Positions 9,049 to 18,633 of a stretch of 64,000 bases of DNA are shown here, one piece after another. Position 1 is the first letter of the stretch, and each line of letters opens with the position of its first letter. The notes beneath the pieces were generated by a model. The model worked only from the letters and a program-made list of their open reading frames with translations. It was not told the DNA's origin and did not search any database. Source of the DNA: Eremothecium cymbalariae DBVPG#7215 (Eukaryota; Ascomycota; Saccharomycetes; Saccharomycetales; Saccharomycetaceae); assembly GCF_000235365.1 (NCBI RefSeq), contig NC_016450.1, positions 744,001-808,000 on the forward strand, written 5' to 3'. The translations under genes and the position numbers were made by a program.

Positions 9049-12000
9049 ATGTCGGCTACAGACTCGAAAGGATCCAAGGGATCCAAGGGGTTGGTGTTAG
9101 AAAATACTGCTCGTAGGGACGCTTTAATCGCTATTGAGAAGAAATATCAAAAGTTATGGGCAGAGGAACATCTGTTTGAGATTGATGCGCCATCTGTTGA
9201 GAATGATAGTGTGTGTATGAGTAGTGAGGATTTGCAGGCTAAGTATCCAAAGTTTATGTCTTCAATGGCTTACCCCTATATGAACGGTGTTTTGCACGCT
9301 GGTCATTGTTTTACTCTATCGAAGGTTGAGTTTTCAATTGGGTTTGAGAGAATGAACGGTAAGCGGGCGCTGTTTCCGCTAGGGTTCCACTGCACAGGGA
9401 TGCCTATCCTTGCATGTGCAGATAAGCTTAAAAGGGAAGCGGAGCTTTTTGGAGAAGATTTCTCCAAGGCTCCTGTGGAGGATGAGGAAGAAGATGGTGA
9501 GGCGAAGGAGGATACGAAGCCGGATTCGGAAGATGTGACAAAGTTTAAGGCCAAGAAGTCTAAGGCTGTGGCGAAAAAGGGAAGTGGGAAATACCAATTT
9601 GAGATTATGGTGCAGTTGGGTATACCTAGGGATGAGGTGATCAAGTTTGCCGATGCACAACACTGGCTTACATATTTCCCTCCGCTGTGTGAGTCAGATT
9701 GTAATTCTTTTGGCGCTCGTATTGACTGGAGACGGTCTTATATCACCACAGACATGAATCCGTACTATGATGCGTTTGTTAGATGGCAGATGAACAAGTT
9801 GAAGGAAGGTGGTAAAATCAAGTTTGGTGAGCGTTATACCATTTATTCAGAGAAGGATGGTCAGGCTTGTATGGATCATGACAGACAATCTGGGGAGGGC
9901 GTTACCCCACAGGAATATATTGGTATTAAGATCGAAGTCATCGAGTTTGCTTCGGAGGCAAGGGAGATTTTAAAGCGTACTGCAAAATTGGACAGTGTTA
10001 AGAAGATTTATTTTGTTGCTGCTACTCTAAGACCAGAGACGATGTATGGTCAGACATGTTGTTTTGTCTCTCCTAAGATTGATTATGGTATCTTTGATGC
10101 CGGAGACTCTTACTATATTACTACCGAACGTGCATTCAAAAACATGTCTTATCAAAATTTGACCCCCAAGAGGGGCTACTACAAGCCAATTATTACCATG
10201 AGGGGTGATAAATTTATTGGTTCTAAAATTCATGCGCCATTAGCTGCCTACCCAGAATTGAGAATTTTGCCTATGGAGTCCATCATCGCCACCAAAGGCA
10301 CTGGTGTAGTTACCTGTGTTCCATCCAATTCTCCAGATGATTATATAACCACACAGGACTTGAAGACCAAACCGGAATACTACGGTATAGATCCTGAATG
10401 GATTAAATACGATCCTGTTCCAATCATTACGACTGAGAAGTATGGTGATCTAATTGCCAAAAATATCTGTGAAGAATTTAAAATTCGGTCTCCGAGGGAT
10501 GTAAACCAATTAGCAGAAGCCAAAAAGATTGCATACAAGGAAGACTTTTATACTGGTACCATGATTTACGGTGCATACAAAGGCACTAAAGTGGAGATCG
10601 CTAAATCTAAGGTCAATGCTGATCTTGTTGCTGCAGGTGAGGCATTCGTATACAACGAACCAGAATCGCAAGTCATTTCACGTTCTGGTGACGACTGTAT
10701 TGTTTCCTTAGAAGATCAATGGTATGTCGACTACGGTGAGCCAACTTGGAAGAAAAAGGCAGAGGAGTGTCTCCAAGAAATGCGTGTGTTTGCACCAGAA
10801 GTAAAGAACGCTTTTGAAGGTGTTCTGGAATGGTTAAAGAACTGGGCTGTTTCTCGTACCTACGGTTTGGGCACTCGCTTGCCATGGGATGAAAAGTATT
10901 TAGTTGAATCATTATCCGACTCTACTATTTATCAGGCTTTCTATACCATTGCCCATTTGCTGTTCAAAGATTATAATGGTCAAGAAATCGGCCCATTAAA
11001 TATTAGAGCTGATCAGATGACTGACGAGGTATTTGATTTTGTTTTCCAACATGTTGACAACATTAAAGAGACTAAGATTCCTTTAGAATCCTTGCAAAAG
11101 TTGAGAAGAGAGTTTGAGTACTTTTACCCATTGGACGTTTCCATTTCCGGTAAGGATTTGGTTCCAAACCATCTAACATTCTTTATTTACACTCACGTTG
11201 CTTTGTTTCCAAAGAAATTCTGGCCTAAAGGTATCAGAGCCAACGGTCATTTGCTGTTGAACAATTCTAAGATGTCTAAGTCTACGGGTAACTTCATGAC
11301 CTTGAAACAGATAGTCGAGAAGTTTGGTGCAGATGCTTCTCGTATTGCTCTGGCGGATGCCGGTGATACTGTTGAAGATGCCAACTTCGATGAAGCCAAC
11401 GCTAATGCTGCCATTTTAAGGTTATACAACCTCAAAGAATGGGCCCAAGAAGTTGTTCAGGATATTGACAACCTACGTACTGGTGAGATAACTGAATTCT
11501 TTGATGTAGCCTTTGAACAAGAAATGAACTCATTAATTGAAGAGACTTATAAGCAGTACGAGTTAACTAACTACAAGGGTGCATTAAAGTTTGGTTTGTT
11601 TGACTATCAAGCTTCTAGGGACTATTACAGAGAATCCTGTGGTATTATGCATAGGGACTTGGTTTTGCGCTACATCGAAACTCAAGCCCTCATGCTAGCT
11701 CCAATTGCCCCACACTTTGCTGACTACATATATCATGAGGTCCTAAACCACAAGACGTCCGTTCAAGTAGCTAAGTTTCCGCGTGCTTCGAAGCAGATTG
11801 ACACAGGTGTGTTGTCAGCTCTAGAGTATTTGAGGGACTTGCAAAGAAGTATCAGAGAAGCTGAGGGTCAAGCGCTAAAGAAGAAAAAGGGTAAAGGATC
11901 TGATGTGGATCCCACAAAGCCAGCTAGGCTTACGATGTATATTTCTGATTCGTTCCCAGACTGGCAAGGGAAATATATCGACATGGTACGCGAGTTATTT

Positions 12001-12357
12001 GAACAGCAAACGTTAAACGATAATAAAGTTGTCAAATCCATGGTCCAGCCCAAGGACATGAAACGCGCCATGCCTTTTATTTCGATGTTGAAGCAGCGTT
12101 TATCCAGCGAATCTCCAGAGACAGTTTTCAACAGAGAATTGTTGTTTGACGAAGTCGCTACTATCAAGTCTACCTTAGAAGCCATAAAGAAAGCTTGCCA
12201 GGCAATTAAGGTAGAAATGTTCCAATTCATATCATTCCCCCATGGCTCTCCAACCGGTATAGATATTCTCACGGGTGAAGAGCTCGAAGTCCCAAATTGT
12301 AAAGCTACGGAAAACGCCGTGCCAGGTCAACCTGGTATTGCGATTAACAACCTTTGA
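9049..12357 (+). CDS. CDC60: CDC60, cytosolic leucyl-tRNA synthetase
   Basis: 1102 residues from the ATG at 9049, close to the 1090 of S. cerevisiae Cdc60 (YPL160W). It is a class I synthetase that charges tRNA-Leu in the cytosol. The HIGH-type signature is HAGH at residues 83-86 after AYPYMNGVL, and the KMSKS signature is exact at 741-745. Between them lies the large CP1 editing domain, including RPETMYGQT and the GTGVVTCVPSNSPDD stretch expected for hydrolysis of mischarged norvaline or isoleucine. An anticodon-binding region and the eukaryote-type C-terminal extension follow. The N-terminus has a short GSK repeat. The mitochondrial enzyme (NAM2) is a different gene not seen here. Confidence 0.97.
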   Translation: MSATDSKGSKGSKGLVLENTARRDALIAIEKKYQKLWAEEHLFEIDAPSVENDSVCMSSEDLQAKYPKFMSSMAYPYMNGVLHAGHCFTLSKVEFSIGFERMNGKRALFPLGFHCTGMPILACADKLKREAELFGEDFSKAPVEDEEEDGEAKEDTKPDSEDVTKFKAKKSKAVAKKGSGKYQFEIMVQLGIPRDEVIKFADAQHWLTYFPPLCESDCNSFGARIDWRRSYITTDMNPYYDAFVRWQMNKLKEGGKIKFGERYTIYSEKDGQACMDHDRQSGEGVTPQEYIGIKIEVIEFASEAREILKRTAKLDSVKKIYFVAATLRPETMYGQTCCFVSPKIDYGIFDAGDSYYITTERAFKNMSYQNLTPKRGYYKPIITMRGDKFIGSKIHAPLAAYPELRILPMESIIATKGTGVVTCVPSNSPDDYITTQDLKTKPEYYGIDPEWIKYDPVPIITTEKYGDLIAKNICEEFKIRSPRDVNQLAEAKKIAYKEDFYTGTMIYGAYKGTKVEIAKSKVNADLVAAGEAFVYNEPESQVISRSGDDCIVSLEDQWYVDYGEPTWKKKAEECLQEMRVFAPEVKNAFEGVLEWLKNWAVSRTYGLGTRLPWDEKYLVESLSDSTIYQAFYTIAHLLFKDYNGQEIGPLNIRADQMTDEVFDFVFQHVDNIKETKIPLESLQKLRREFEYFYPLDVSISGKDLVPNHLTFFIYTHVALFPKKFWPKGIRANGHLLLNNSKMSKSTGNFMTLKQIVEKFGADASRIALADAGDTVEDANFDEANANAAILRLYNLKEWAQEVVQDIDNLRTGEITEFFDVAFEQEMNSLIEETYKQYELTNYKGALKFGLFDYQASRDYYRESCGIMHRDLVLRYIETQALMLAPIAPHFADYIYHEVLNHKTSVQVAKFPRASKQIDTGVLSALEYLRDLQRSIREAEGQALKKKKGKGSDVDPTKPARLTMYISDSFPDWQGKYIDMVRELFEQQTLNDNKVVKSMVQPKDMKRAMPFISMLKQRLSSESPETVFNRELLFDEVATIKSTLEAIKKACQAIKVEMFQFISFPHGSPTGIDILTGEELEVPNCKATENAVPGQPGIAINNL

Positions 12358-12794
12358 TCTATCATGATTTTTTTCAATGACATACTTCCTATGTATGTAC
12401 ACATATATACGGCTATGTGTCTATACATATATTCTATTATCTCACTTTAATTTCATATAGATTATATTATACAACACAATAACTGTGCTTGGCTTGATGA
12501 TTAATTAATATCTGCCCATTGCTGCATGCCTTATCGGAGCCTACATGGTTGCTTGCATGTCACTGCAGGAAAGTAGCTTTCTGCCTAAGAAATATGTTGC
12601 TTGATTATGCACTTGGACGTCCTAGAATCTCACCCTGGCAGGTCTCCAAGTACTTTAATGGTTGCACGATATAGATATATATCAGTTACTAAACTTCTAT
12701 AGAGAGTAATTTTATTCTTCGCATGTATATTCAAAAAAACACAACACAATTTAAGTAATCCATAATACAGACTCTTTGAAATAGGGTTGGCTGA

Positions 12795-13058
12795 TTGCAT
12801 TCCACTTGGTTCAAAACGGTTTTGAGTTGGTATTTGCAGCAGCAGTATGACTTGGAAACTTACATGGAACTGTGTGGTACCGTTGGTTCTGTTAATGAAG
12901 AGAAGGAAAAACCGGAATCTTCGTCTTACAGACTAATAACGATTTAATCAAGATGAGTGCAGGAGGCTCTACTGTCCATGTCGATTGAGAGATCAGAGAA
13001 GGATCAACTTAGAAAAATAGAAAATGTTACTAAGGTGGGTGTATTCTATTATCTATAA
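12795..13058 (+). pseudogene. Possible remnant of a protein-coding gene
   Basis: In one frame, 50 open codons (12795-12944) end at TAA. After one stop-flanked step, a further 33 open codons (12957-13055) follow in the same frame. The conceptual peptide looks protein-like: WYLQQQYDLETYMELCGTVG, an acidic EEKEKPE stretch, then SIERSEKDQLRKIENV. It differs from the biased composition of nearby AT-rich non-coding DNA. A third open stretch in the same frame lies upstream (12501-12671). No start codon begins the series and I do not recognise the family. It could be a decayed gene, an unrecognised spliced gene, or chance. Confidence 0.3.
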
Positions 13059-13317
13059 TATATTTTATTCAAAAAGAAAACACCAATACAACTTTGCAGA
13101 ACCATCACTCTTAAATCGCTATTATATTGATTAACAGGATGTTAGTGCGAAATTGCGAGTCCCTAGCTATATATAGATAATAAAATAAACGTCACAATGA
13201 AGCCATTTCTCGTAAACAAACCCCAAGCATGATGGATCCTTGCGTCAAAACGAGTAAGCTTCTTAACAGTTCCCGCTTTAAACAAATTGCCATGTGGATA
13301 TGTGAATGTGTACTTAC

Positions 13318-13342
13318 CAAAACAAAACAAAACAAAACAAAA
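13318..13342 (+). repeat. (CAAAA)5 microsatellite
   Basis: Five perfect tandem copies of CAAAA, about 90 bases beyond the PET20 stop codon. Confidence 0.85.
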
Positions 13343-13432
13343 TACAAAAGGTAGGACAAAAAAATGAAATTACCTCCTAAAACGATAGATCCTATATCCT
13401 CTCCGGTTCCTACCACACTAATAGAACGACCA

Positions 13433-14116
13433 CTAGCCTTCAAGTTTCCTCCTTAAATGCAATAATCCCACCACCGGCCTCCGTCTCCCTCTAGATCTAT
13501 TCAGGTATTTTTGTTCTGCCTGCTGCAATAGTTCCTTCTTTTTCTTGTAGATCAGTTCATCATTATCTGTCTTTTCCTTAGTCTCCACCTTAGGAGGCAC
13601 ATATGGCCTCAAGTTTCGGATCACAGACTGAGGCACATTATCCCACTCATCGTACAAAACCCGTCCAGTAGCATTCTTAACCCAAGGCAACGGATCCTCA
13701 ACCGCCTCTAACCGCATCGCTAACTCATATATCTTACTCTGTGCTTCCTTTGGATCCGCTCGCCTTAGAGACAACGGCCTATACCCGGAGTACAATAAAT
13801 CCACCGCAATATCCCCTTCTTTCAAATGCTCAGTTTTAGGTGCTACAGGAAACCAAGAATAGTCTCGTTTCTGTTTACCACTCCTATTAACCTTCTCTTT
13901 CTTTGAGTCGGAGGAAATACACTTCTCACCGCCTTCCTTACGCGTTTCTCCAGATGTTTCCTTCTTGTTTGCTTGTTTCTTGGACTGTTTCAATTGCTGT
14001 TTTGTTATCAAAGATTGATTGTTCACAAAAGTAAATGAAGACTGACATCTTTTAACATGAAACTGCCTTGATTCTACCACTACCCCCTTCAAACTCCTGC
14101 TAACTATTCTAATCAT
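13433..14116 (-). CDS. PET20: PET20, mitochondrial protein needed for respiratory growth
   Basis: 227 residues from the ATG at 14116; a GTG twelve codons upstream is not used. The first 30 residues are rich in Arg, Ser and hydrophobic residues and lack acidic residues early (MIRIVSRSLKG), as expected for a mitochondrial presequence. A lysine-rich linker follows. The conserved part lies in the C-terminal half: the PVAPKTEHLKEGDIAVDLLYSGYRPL segment and the segment after PLPWV (short motifs only are quoted). In S. cerevisiae Pet20 (YPL159C, 253 residues) is mitochondrial and required for respiratory growth and mitochondrial genome stability; its molecular role is unclear. Location beside CDC60 matches. 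Confidence 0.85.
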   Translation of the reverse strand: MIRIVSRSLKGVVVESRQFHVKRCQSSFTFVNNQSLITKQQLKQSKKQANKKETSGETRKEGGEKCISSDSKKEKVNRSGKQKRDYSWFPVAPKTEHLKEGDIAVDLLYSGYRPLSLRRADPKEAQSKIYELAMRLEAVEDPLPWVKNATGRVLYDEWDNVPQSVIRNLRPYVPPKVETKEKTDNDELIYKKKKELLQQAEQKYLNRSRGRRRPVVGLLHLRRKLEG

Positions 14117-14437
14117 TACCAATACCCTGCTTGAAACCTTATATTTAACCACTAATATCCTTCCATTTATTAATCAGCATGTATGGATTCCTCCCAATTA
14201 TTGGCGCAGAAATTTTTCCTCTTTTCTTTAAAGAGGAAATTTACGATTTAGCGATGTCATGTGATGTGAAATTGGGATCTGATTAAAAGCGATCCGACGC
14301 CGATTTAGAATGATATATATCAGATCTAGAGTTGCGTTAGTTGCATTGAGGGTATTAAGCGTTTGCAGTTGGTGTGGAGGTATTGTAGGTTGAAATTTCA
14401 GTCGAACGGATTATCTGTGCGTGGGATCGGATTTGCA
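14117..14437. promoter_or_regulatory. Divergent promoter PET20 / hydrolase
   Basis: 321 bases shared by two divergent genes. It includes an inverted repeat with 10-base arms (14215-14224 and 14230-14239, TTTCCTCTTT and complement, 5-base spacer). Function unknown. Confidence 0.4.
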
Positions 14438-15796
14438 ATGGGAGTGATGGACTGGTTGCCTTGGGTTAACAGTGTCAAGCAAACTAGGTCGAATGAGACT
14501 TTGGAATTTATTGATAAGGACGTTGGGGGTGTGAGGAGTATGGTAGAGTTGATTGACAAGCATGCCAAGGAATTTTCAGATGGGGCTACAAGTGTGTTCC
14601 ATCCTTTGCTTTTTAATGGGCATTTGCAGTCGGCGTACAATGTTCTACGGGTATTTGAAGATATGGATGTGGTGTATTATGACCGGTTGATGCTGGATTA
14701 TCCTGACGGGGGTGTTGGTGCTCTGGACTTTGTTAGAAAGGACAGCTGCGTGGGCGAAGGAGGTGTGAAGCAGGAGGGTTATGTTCCTGAGCATCAGCTA
14801 AAGCCGTTGTTAAGTGATAAGTATAGGTACCTGTCGCCTGCGGAAATCAAGGAACTTGGGTCTGAAGATGGTAAGCCGATGTTGCTTATGATTCATGGGC
14901 TGACTGGGGGTTCTAACGAGGGCTATGTTCGTTCTATGGTGAAGTGTATCACGGAGCGGTATGGGTTCGAAGCGTGTGTTTTGAACAGTCGGGGCTGTGC
15001 CCAGTCTACCATTACCACTCCTACGTTGTACTGTGGTAGCTGGACGGATGACATTCGTCAATGTGTCAAGAAGTTGAGGAGTTGGTATCCCAATCGGAAG
15101 TTCTATCTCGTGGGTGTCTCTTTAGGAGCGTCAATGACTGCGAATTACTTGGGCCAGGAGGGTAGCAACGCTGATATTGCATGTGCTGCTGTACTAGGTA
15201 ATCCATGGGATATGTGTAATGGCTCCTATGCATTAAAGAGAGGGATACTTAAAAAGCATGTGTATTCACGGGTATTGGCAAAGAACTGCGTGCAGATGGT
15301 TAAAAACAATCTGGAGCAGCTCAGGGCCGACTCATATTTCGAAGACAGCTGTGATAATATGTTGGATAAGATCACTTCTCTTGAACAATTTGATAACCAT
15401 TTCACTGCCAAGATGTTTGGGTTCAACACTTCGTATGAGTACTACCGTTATTCCAGCAGTGTCAATCGATTACTACAGATTAGGACTCCTTTGATCGCAA
15501 TAAATGCATTGGATGATCCCATTGTATCATCTGAATCACTACCTCGAGGGGAAGTTTCCCTAAACCCATACGTCTTGATGCTTGAAACCTCGAGGGGTGG
15601 ACATATAGGCTGGTTTGACGCCAAAGGTGGGCGTTGGTATGTTGACCCGCTGTGCAGGCTCTTCAAAGCCTTTCATGTTGAAATTGCAGCGAAGGACCTA
15701 CTGTCAAATGTTGACAATTTAACCTTACCACATTCCCACAAATTCCAAGGTGATAGATTAGTGAATCCTTTCGAGAGAAATACCAGTGCTGAATAA
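14438..15796 (+). CDS. Alpha/beta-hydrolase of the YMR210W/EHT1/EEB1 family (acylglycerol lipase or ester synthase)
   Basis: 452 residues from the ATG at 14438; MDWLPW, three codons later, is an alternative start, and a TTG further upstream is not used. The fold is of the AB-hydrolase-1 type, with oxyanion motif HGLTGGSNE, nucleophile elbow GVSLGA, acid in NALDDP and catalytic His in RGGHIGW. The DGG segment (YPDGGVGALDFV) and SRGCAQS are characteristic of the family containing Eht1, Eeb1 and the monoacylglycerol lipase YMR210W. Length is near YMR210W (449 residues), which I judge the nearest relative, not certain. Members act on medium-chain ethyl esters or monoacylglycerols. In S. cerevisiae no such gene lies between PET20 and AIM44, so the location is lineage-specific or reflects a later rearrangement there. 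Confidence 0.8.
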   Translation: MGVMDWLPWVNSVKQTRSNETLEFIDKDVGGVRSMVELIDKHAKEFSDGATSVFHPLLFNGHLQSAYNVLRVFEDMDVVYYDRLMLDYPDGGVGALDFVRKDSCVGEGGVKQEGYVPEHQLKPLLSDKYRYLSPAEIKELGSEDGKPMLLMIHGLTGGSNEGYVRSMVKCITERYGFEACVLNSRGCAQSTITTPTLYCGSWTDDIRQCVKKLRSWYPNRKFYLVGVSLGASMTANYLGQEGSNADIACAAVLGNPWDMCNGSYALKRGILKKHVYSRVLAKNCVQMVKNNLEQLRADSYFEDSCDNMLDKITSLEQFDNHFTAKMFGFNTSYEYYRYSSSVNRLLQIRTPLIAINALDDPIVSSESLPRGEVSLNPYVLMLETSRGGHIGWFDAKGGRWYVDPLCRLFKAFHVEIAAKDLLSNVDNLTLPHSHKFQGDRLVNPFERNTSAE

Positions 15797-15961
15797 GGTA
15801 AAGTGTTTTTTATCCTCGTTTTTTTAATTGACTATACATAATTCTGGTTTTTTGTTTTTGGATTTTACATTCGTTTTGTTTTATCTACTCTTCTTTCATC
15901 CACTGTTTTATTTGATATATATAAAGTATCAATGGTGAAATACTATATAATTTTTTGGTCA

Positions 15962-17857
15962 CTAGATGTAGTTTATCCCAACAGGCATTGTCAGGGATCT
16001 TCGAACGCCAGCGATGGCATATGGTAACCCTAGGAGTGGGCTGCTGGTATTTTCTATTCTTTGTGCATCGGGCGTATTGTATGAACTTACAGCGGATATT
16101 TCTTCTAAGGCATCTCTATCGAACGAATAACAGCTTTCTAAAAATTGGCTTAAATTTGTAGAAGGCAGAGCCAAATGCAAGTCTGTTCCACAAAGAATTT
16201 CATTTAACAGGCTAATATTTTCTGTATCTGTCAAAGACTGTTGTTTGAATCTGAGCAAGTCCAGCCTCATCTTGATCCGAGAAGCGATAGTGCTACTCAA
16301 AAATTGATGCCATGCAGTCATCATTTTTTCCAAAGCGTCTTGATCTGAGATATCAATATCTAATTCGGCATTGTCATCTTGAGCGTCCTGATAATATGAA
16401 GTCTGGATACTAGAATTGTCGGAGTTCGAGGGACTGACATCGCCTAAATTATGACATGCTATCTCAGCGTGCAAGCCCTTCACAGGTACCATTTGAGTCG
16501 AATTATTAATGACGTATTCGTCCTCATGGTTTTCGTCCTCTTCCTCGTCCTCGTCCTCCTCTCGAATTGGATACTGAGATTTAGTAGTAGACAATCTGCA
16601 GAGTGGCATAACTTTATTATTGACCACGATAGATGGCTGTCTAATAATGGAATTTAGTGAGGTAGACGCCGTAGACCTTACTATATTAGAATTAATTGAA
16701 GAACGGTGATTAAATTGATTCTCTTTTAATTGGTTTTGGTCATCGTTTGATCTGGCTTTATTCACTGGGGACACTGACCTCAATGTAGAAGCAGCGCGTT
16801 TGATTGAGGAAGGTGATCTTCTCAAAGATGTTCTAGTTTGTAAAACCGTAGCATTTTCTATTGCATTTAAGGGAAGTAACCGGGGCTGTGACGTCTGATC
16901 TGCAGCTAAATTGGGAATAGGACCTAGGGTGGACCTAGTAGAAATCGACCTACGGATGTTGGATACATAACCGTTCGTCCTCTTCAGATGCGAAGTTGTT
17001 GACTGCTTTTTGTGCTTAACCTTAACTTGCCTTTTCTTCCTTTTTAGAGCATATCTCTTCTTTATTGAAACTCCCCACTTTCGAAGTTTAGCTCTTGTAT
17101 TAACCATATACTGTGTGAAAAACTGCAGCAAACCCCCCTTACATCTCACCGCCCTCGATCTCTTGGGCATTGTTAACCTTGTGGGGGTAGATCCTAAAGA
17201 AGACATAATAGATGGGCTGTACCTGAGCGACATATTGCGTCGGAACATCATCGACGAGCTTCTTGAAGTTATTGCCATGACCGTCGACAGGGCCGCCGAA
17301 GATGACGCCGCCGGCAATGTGATTTGAAAGCATGGGAGTTCGGTTGACTGCACACCTTCCATGCTATTGTAATTACTATTGTATGTGGCCAGTGAATTTC
17401 GAGACAACATCAGCTCCCGACCAGACTTCTCCCTTGGAGATGCTGACCTACTTCGGCTGCAGTTATTTATTTTGGCCTTGATGGGAGACGTTTGAAAAGT
17501 TAGCGCAACCTTCTGGTCTGTATTACCACTAAATGAATACCGGTTATTCGTAACTGCAGGGGCTGTTGTATTGTCTGATATGTTCGCAAATGAATAATAA
17601 CCTTCATCAGTAGTACTAGTAGATATCTCACTGTCTGACTTCATAGTATCTGGAATATTTGGCATGATGTTCCCTACATCCCTTATCTTGGGCGTATCTG
17701 GCGACATAATAATGTCTTCAACTAAAGATTCCTCAGAAATAGAACGGCTCGACTGCTGGTCATCCAAAGCCTTGTAGTCCGCAGTCTCGCAGCTACTAAT
17801 ACTAAAAATCCGCTGCACCTTCTCATAGGAACTGGTCTCACTCTCATCCAAAATCAT
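15962..17857 (-). CDS. AIM44: AIM44, bud-neck protein
   Basis: 631 residues from the ATG at 17857. It is mostly disordered, Ser/Thr- and Arg-rich, with many basic RRS or SRS sites for phosphorylation. A strongly basic block lies around residues 255-300 (KKRYALKRKKRQVKVKHKK), an acidic run EEDEDEEEDE near 430, and conserved C-terminal sequence (HQFLSSTIASRIKMRLDLLRFK) follows. S. cerevisiae Aim44 (YPL158C, 758 residues) is an intrinsically disordered protein of the bud-neck ring that restrains Cdc42 at old division sites. Assignment rests on the C-terminal region and on position between PET20 and TGS1. The protein evolves fast, so overall similarity is modest. Confidence 0.78.
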   Translation of the reverse strand: MILDESETSSYEKVQRIFSISSCETADYKALDDQQSSRSISEESLVEDIIMSPDTPKIRDVGNIMPNIPDTMKSDSEISTSTTDEGYYSFANISDNTTAPAVTNNRYSFSGNTDQKVALTFQTSPIKAKINNCSRSRSASPREKSGRELMLSRNSLATYNSNYNSMEGVQSTELPCFQITLPAASSSAALSTVMAITSRSSSMMFRRNMSLRYSPSIMSSLGSTPTRLTMPKRSRAVRCKGGLLQFFTQYMVNTRAKLRKWGVSIKKRYALKRKKRQVKVKHKKQSTTSHLKRTNGYVSNIRRSISTRSTLGPIPNLAADQTSQPRLLPLNAIENATVLQTRTSLRRSPSSIKRAASTLRSVSPVNKARSNDDQNQLKENQFNHRSSINSNIVRSTASTSLNSIIRQPSIVVNNKVMPLCRLSTTKSQYPIREEDEDEEEDENHEDEYVINNSTQMVPVKGLHAEIACHNLGDVSPSNSDNSSIQTSYYQDAQDDNAELDIDISDQDALEKMMTAWHQFLSSTIASRIKMRLDLLRFKQQSLTDTENISLLNEILCGTDLHLALPSTNLSQFLESCYSFDRDALEEISAVSSYNTPDAQRIENTSSPLLGLPYAIAGVRRSLTMPVGINYI

Positions 17858-18633
17858 TTAAACGACAACTAATATAACTCAAATTGTCCCTAGTATTATT
17901 GGGATCTTGCGTATCTGAGAACTAATCGAAAAAAAATTGCCCAAAATATACCTAATAGTGAGACTAATTTCCAAAAGATCTGAATCCTTAATTAAAACTG
18001 CACTTGACACACTAACCTTCATCAACTATCACATATTCAGGAATATATAGGCAGTCCCAAAAACCAGCCTAAAAATGAACTCTGCTATAGCCCTTATTAT
18101 TATTAGTACATGCCCAGCATTGAAAATATATATAGAGAGATGTATAACTGAGCCAAATTTCCCCTAAATATGGTGTCATCACCAACTTGCAACCAAGAAT
18201 TTTTTTAATCTTTCATAAGTACCTACCCGTTCGAGCAAATTGTGCCTTTACAAGAATGGGGCTTTAGAAACCCACATTTCTATTCTTATCCAAGACGATA
18301 ATATATCTCATTGACCCAGCCTACCTGCTGATTAATTATCCACCAGCTTGACTTGCAAACAACCCTATAAAGAACCCGCCTCTGTTCTTTCATATCAAAA
18401 CTATATTAGATGGCTGGTACTTTTTTTGTATGATCGAGCGAAGGAAAGTGCTAGCGCCATTCAATAATTTCTCGAGAAAAAATGGTGAACTTCTTGGCTA
18501 CAATGTCTGTTAGCTTACCCCCACATTATTACCCTTCTTCGGCTGTCTTACATTAGAGCATTACGGATTTATACATACTGCACGATAAGCATAGTCTGGC
18601 AGGCTGGATGGACATTTGTACCGAAGAATTTCT
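17858..18633. promoter_or_regulatory. Divergent promoter AIM44 / TGS1
   Basis: 776 AT-rich bases. Four CCAGC cores (about 18061, 18111, 18317 and 18343) lie within 300 bases. RRCCAGCR is the Ace2/Swi5 site in S. cerevisiae, which would suit a bud-neck gene expressed at mitotic exit. Only the cores match well, so this is a weak inference. No gene is seen. Confidence 0.3.

Larger units (their letters stand above)
12358..13432. other. Convergent intergenic region CDC60 - PET20
   Basis: Over 1 kb between two gene 3' ends, unusually long for a convergent pair here. It contains possible gene-relic segments (12501-13058) and a (CAAAA)5 microsatellite (13318-13342). Confidence 0.6.
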
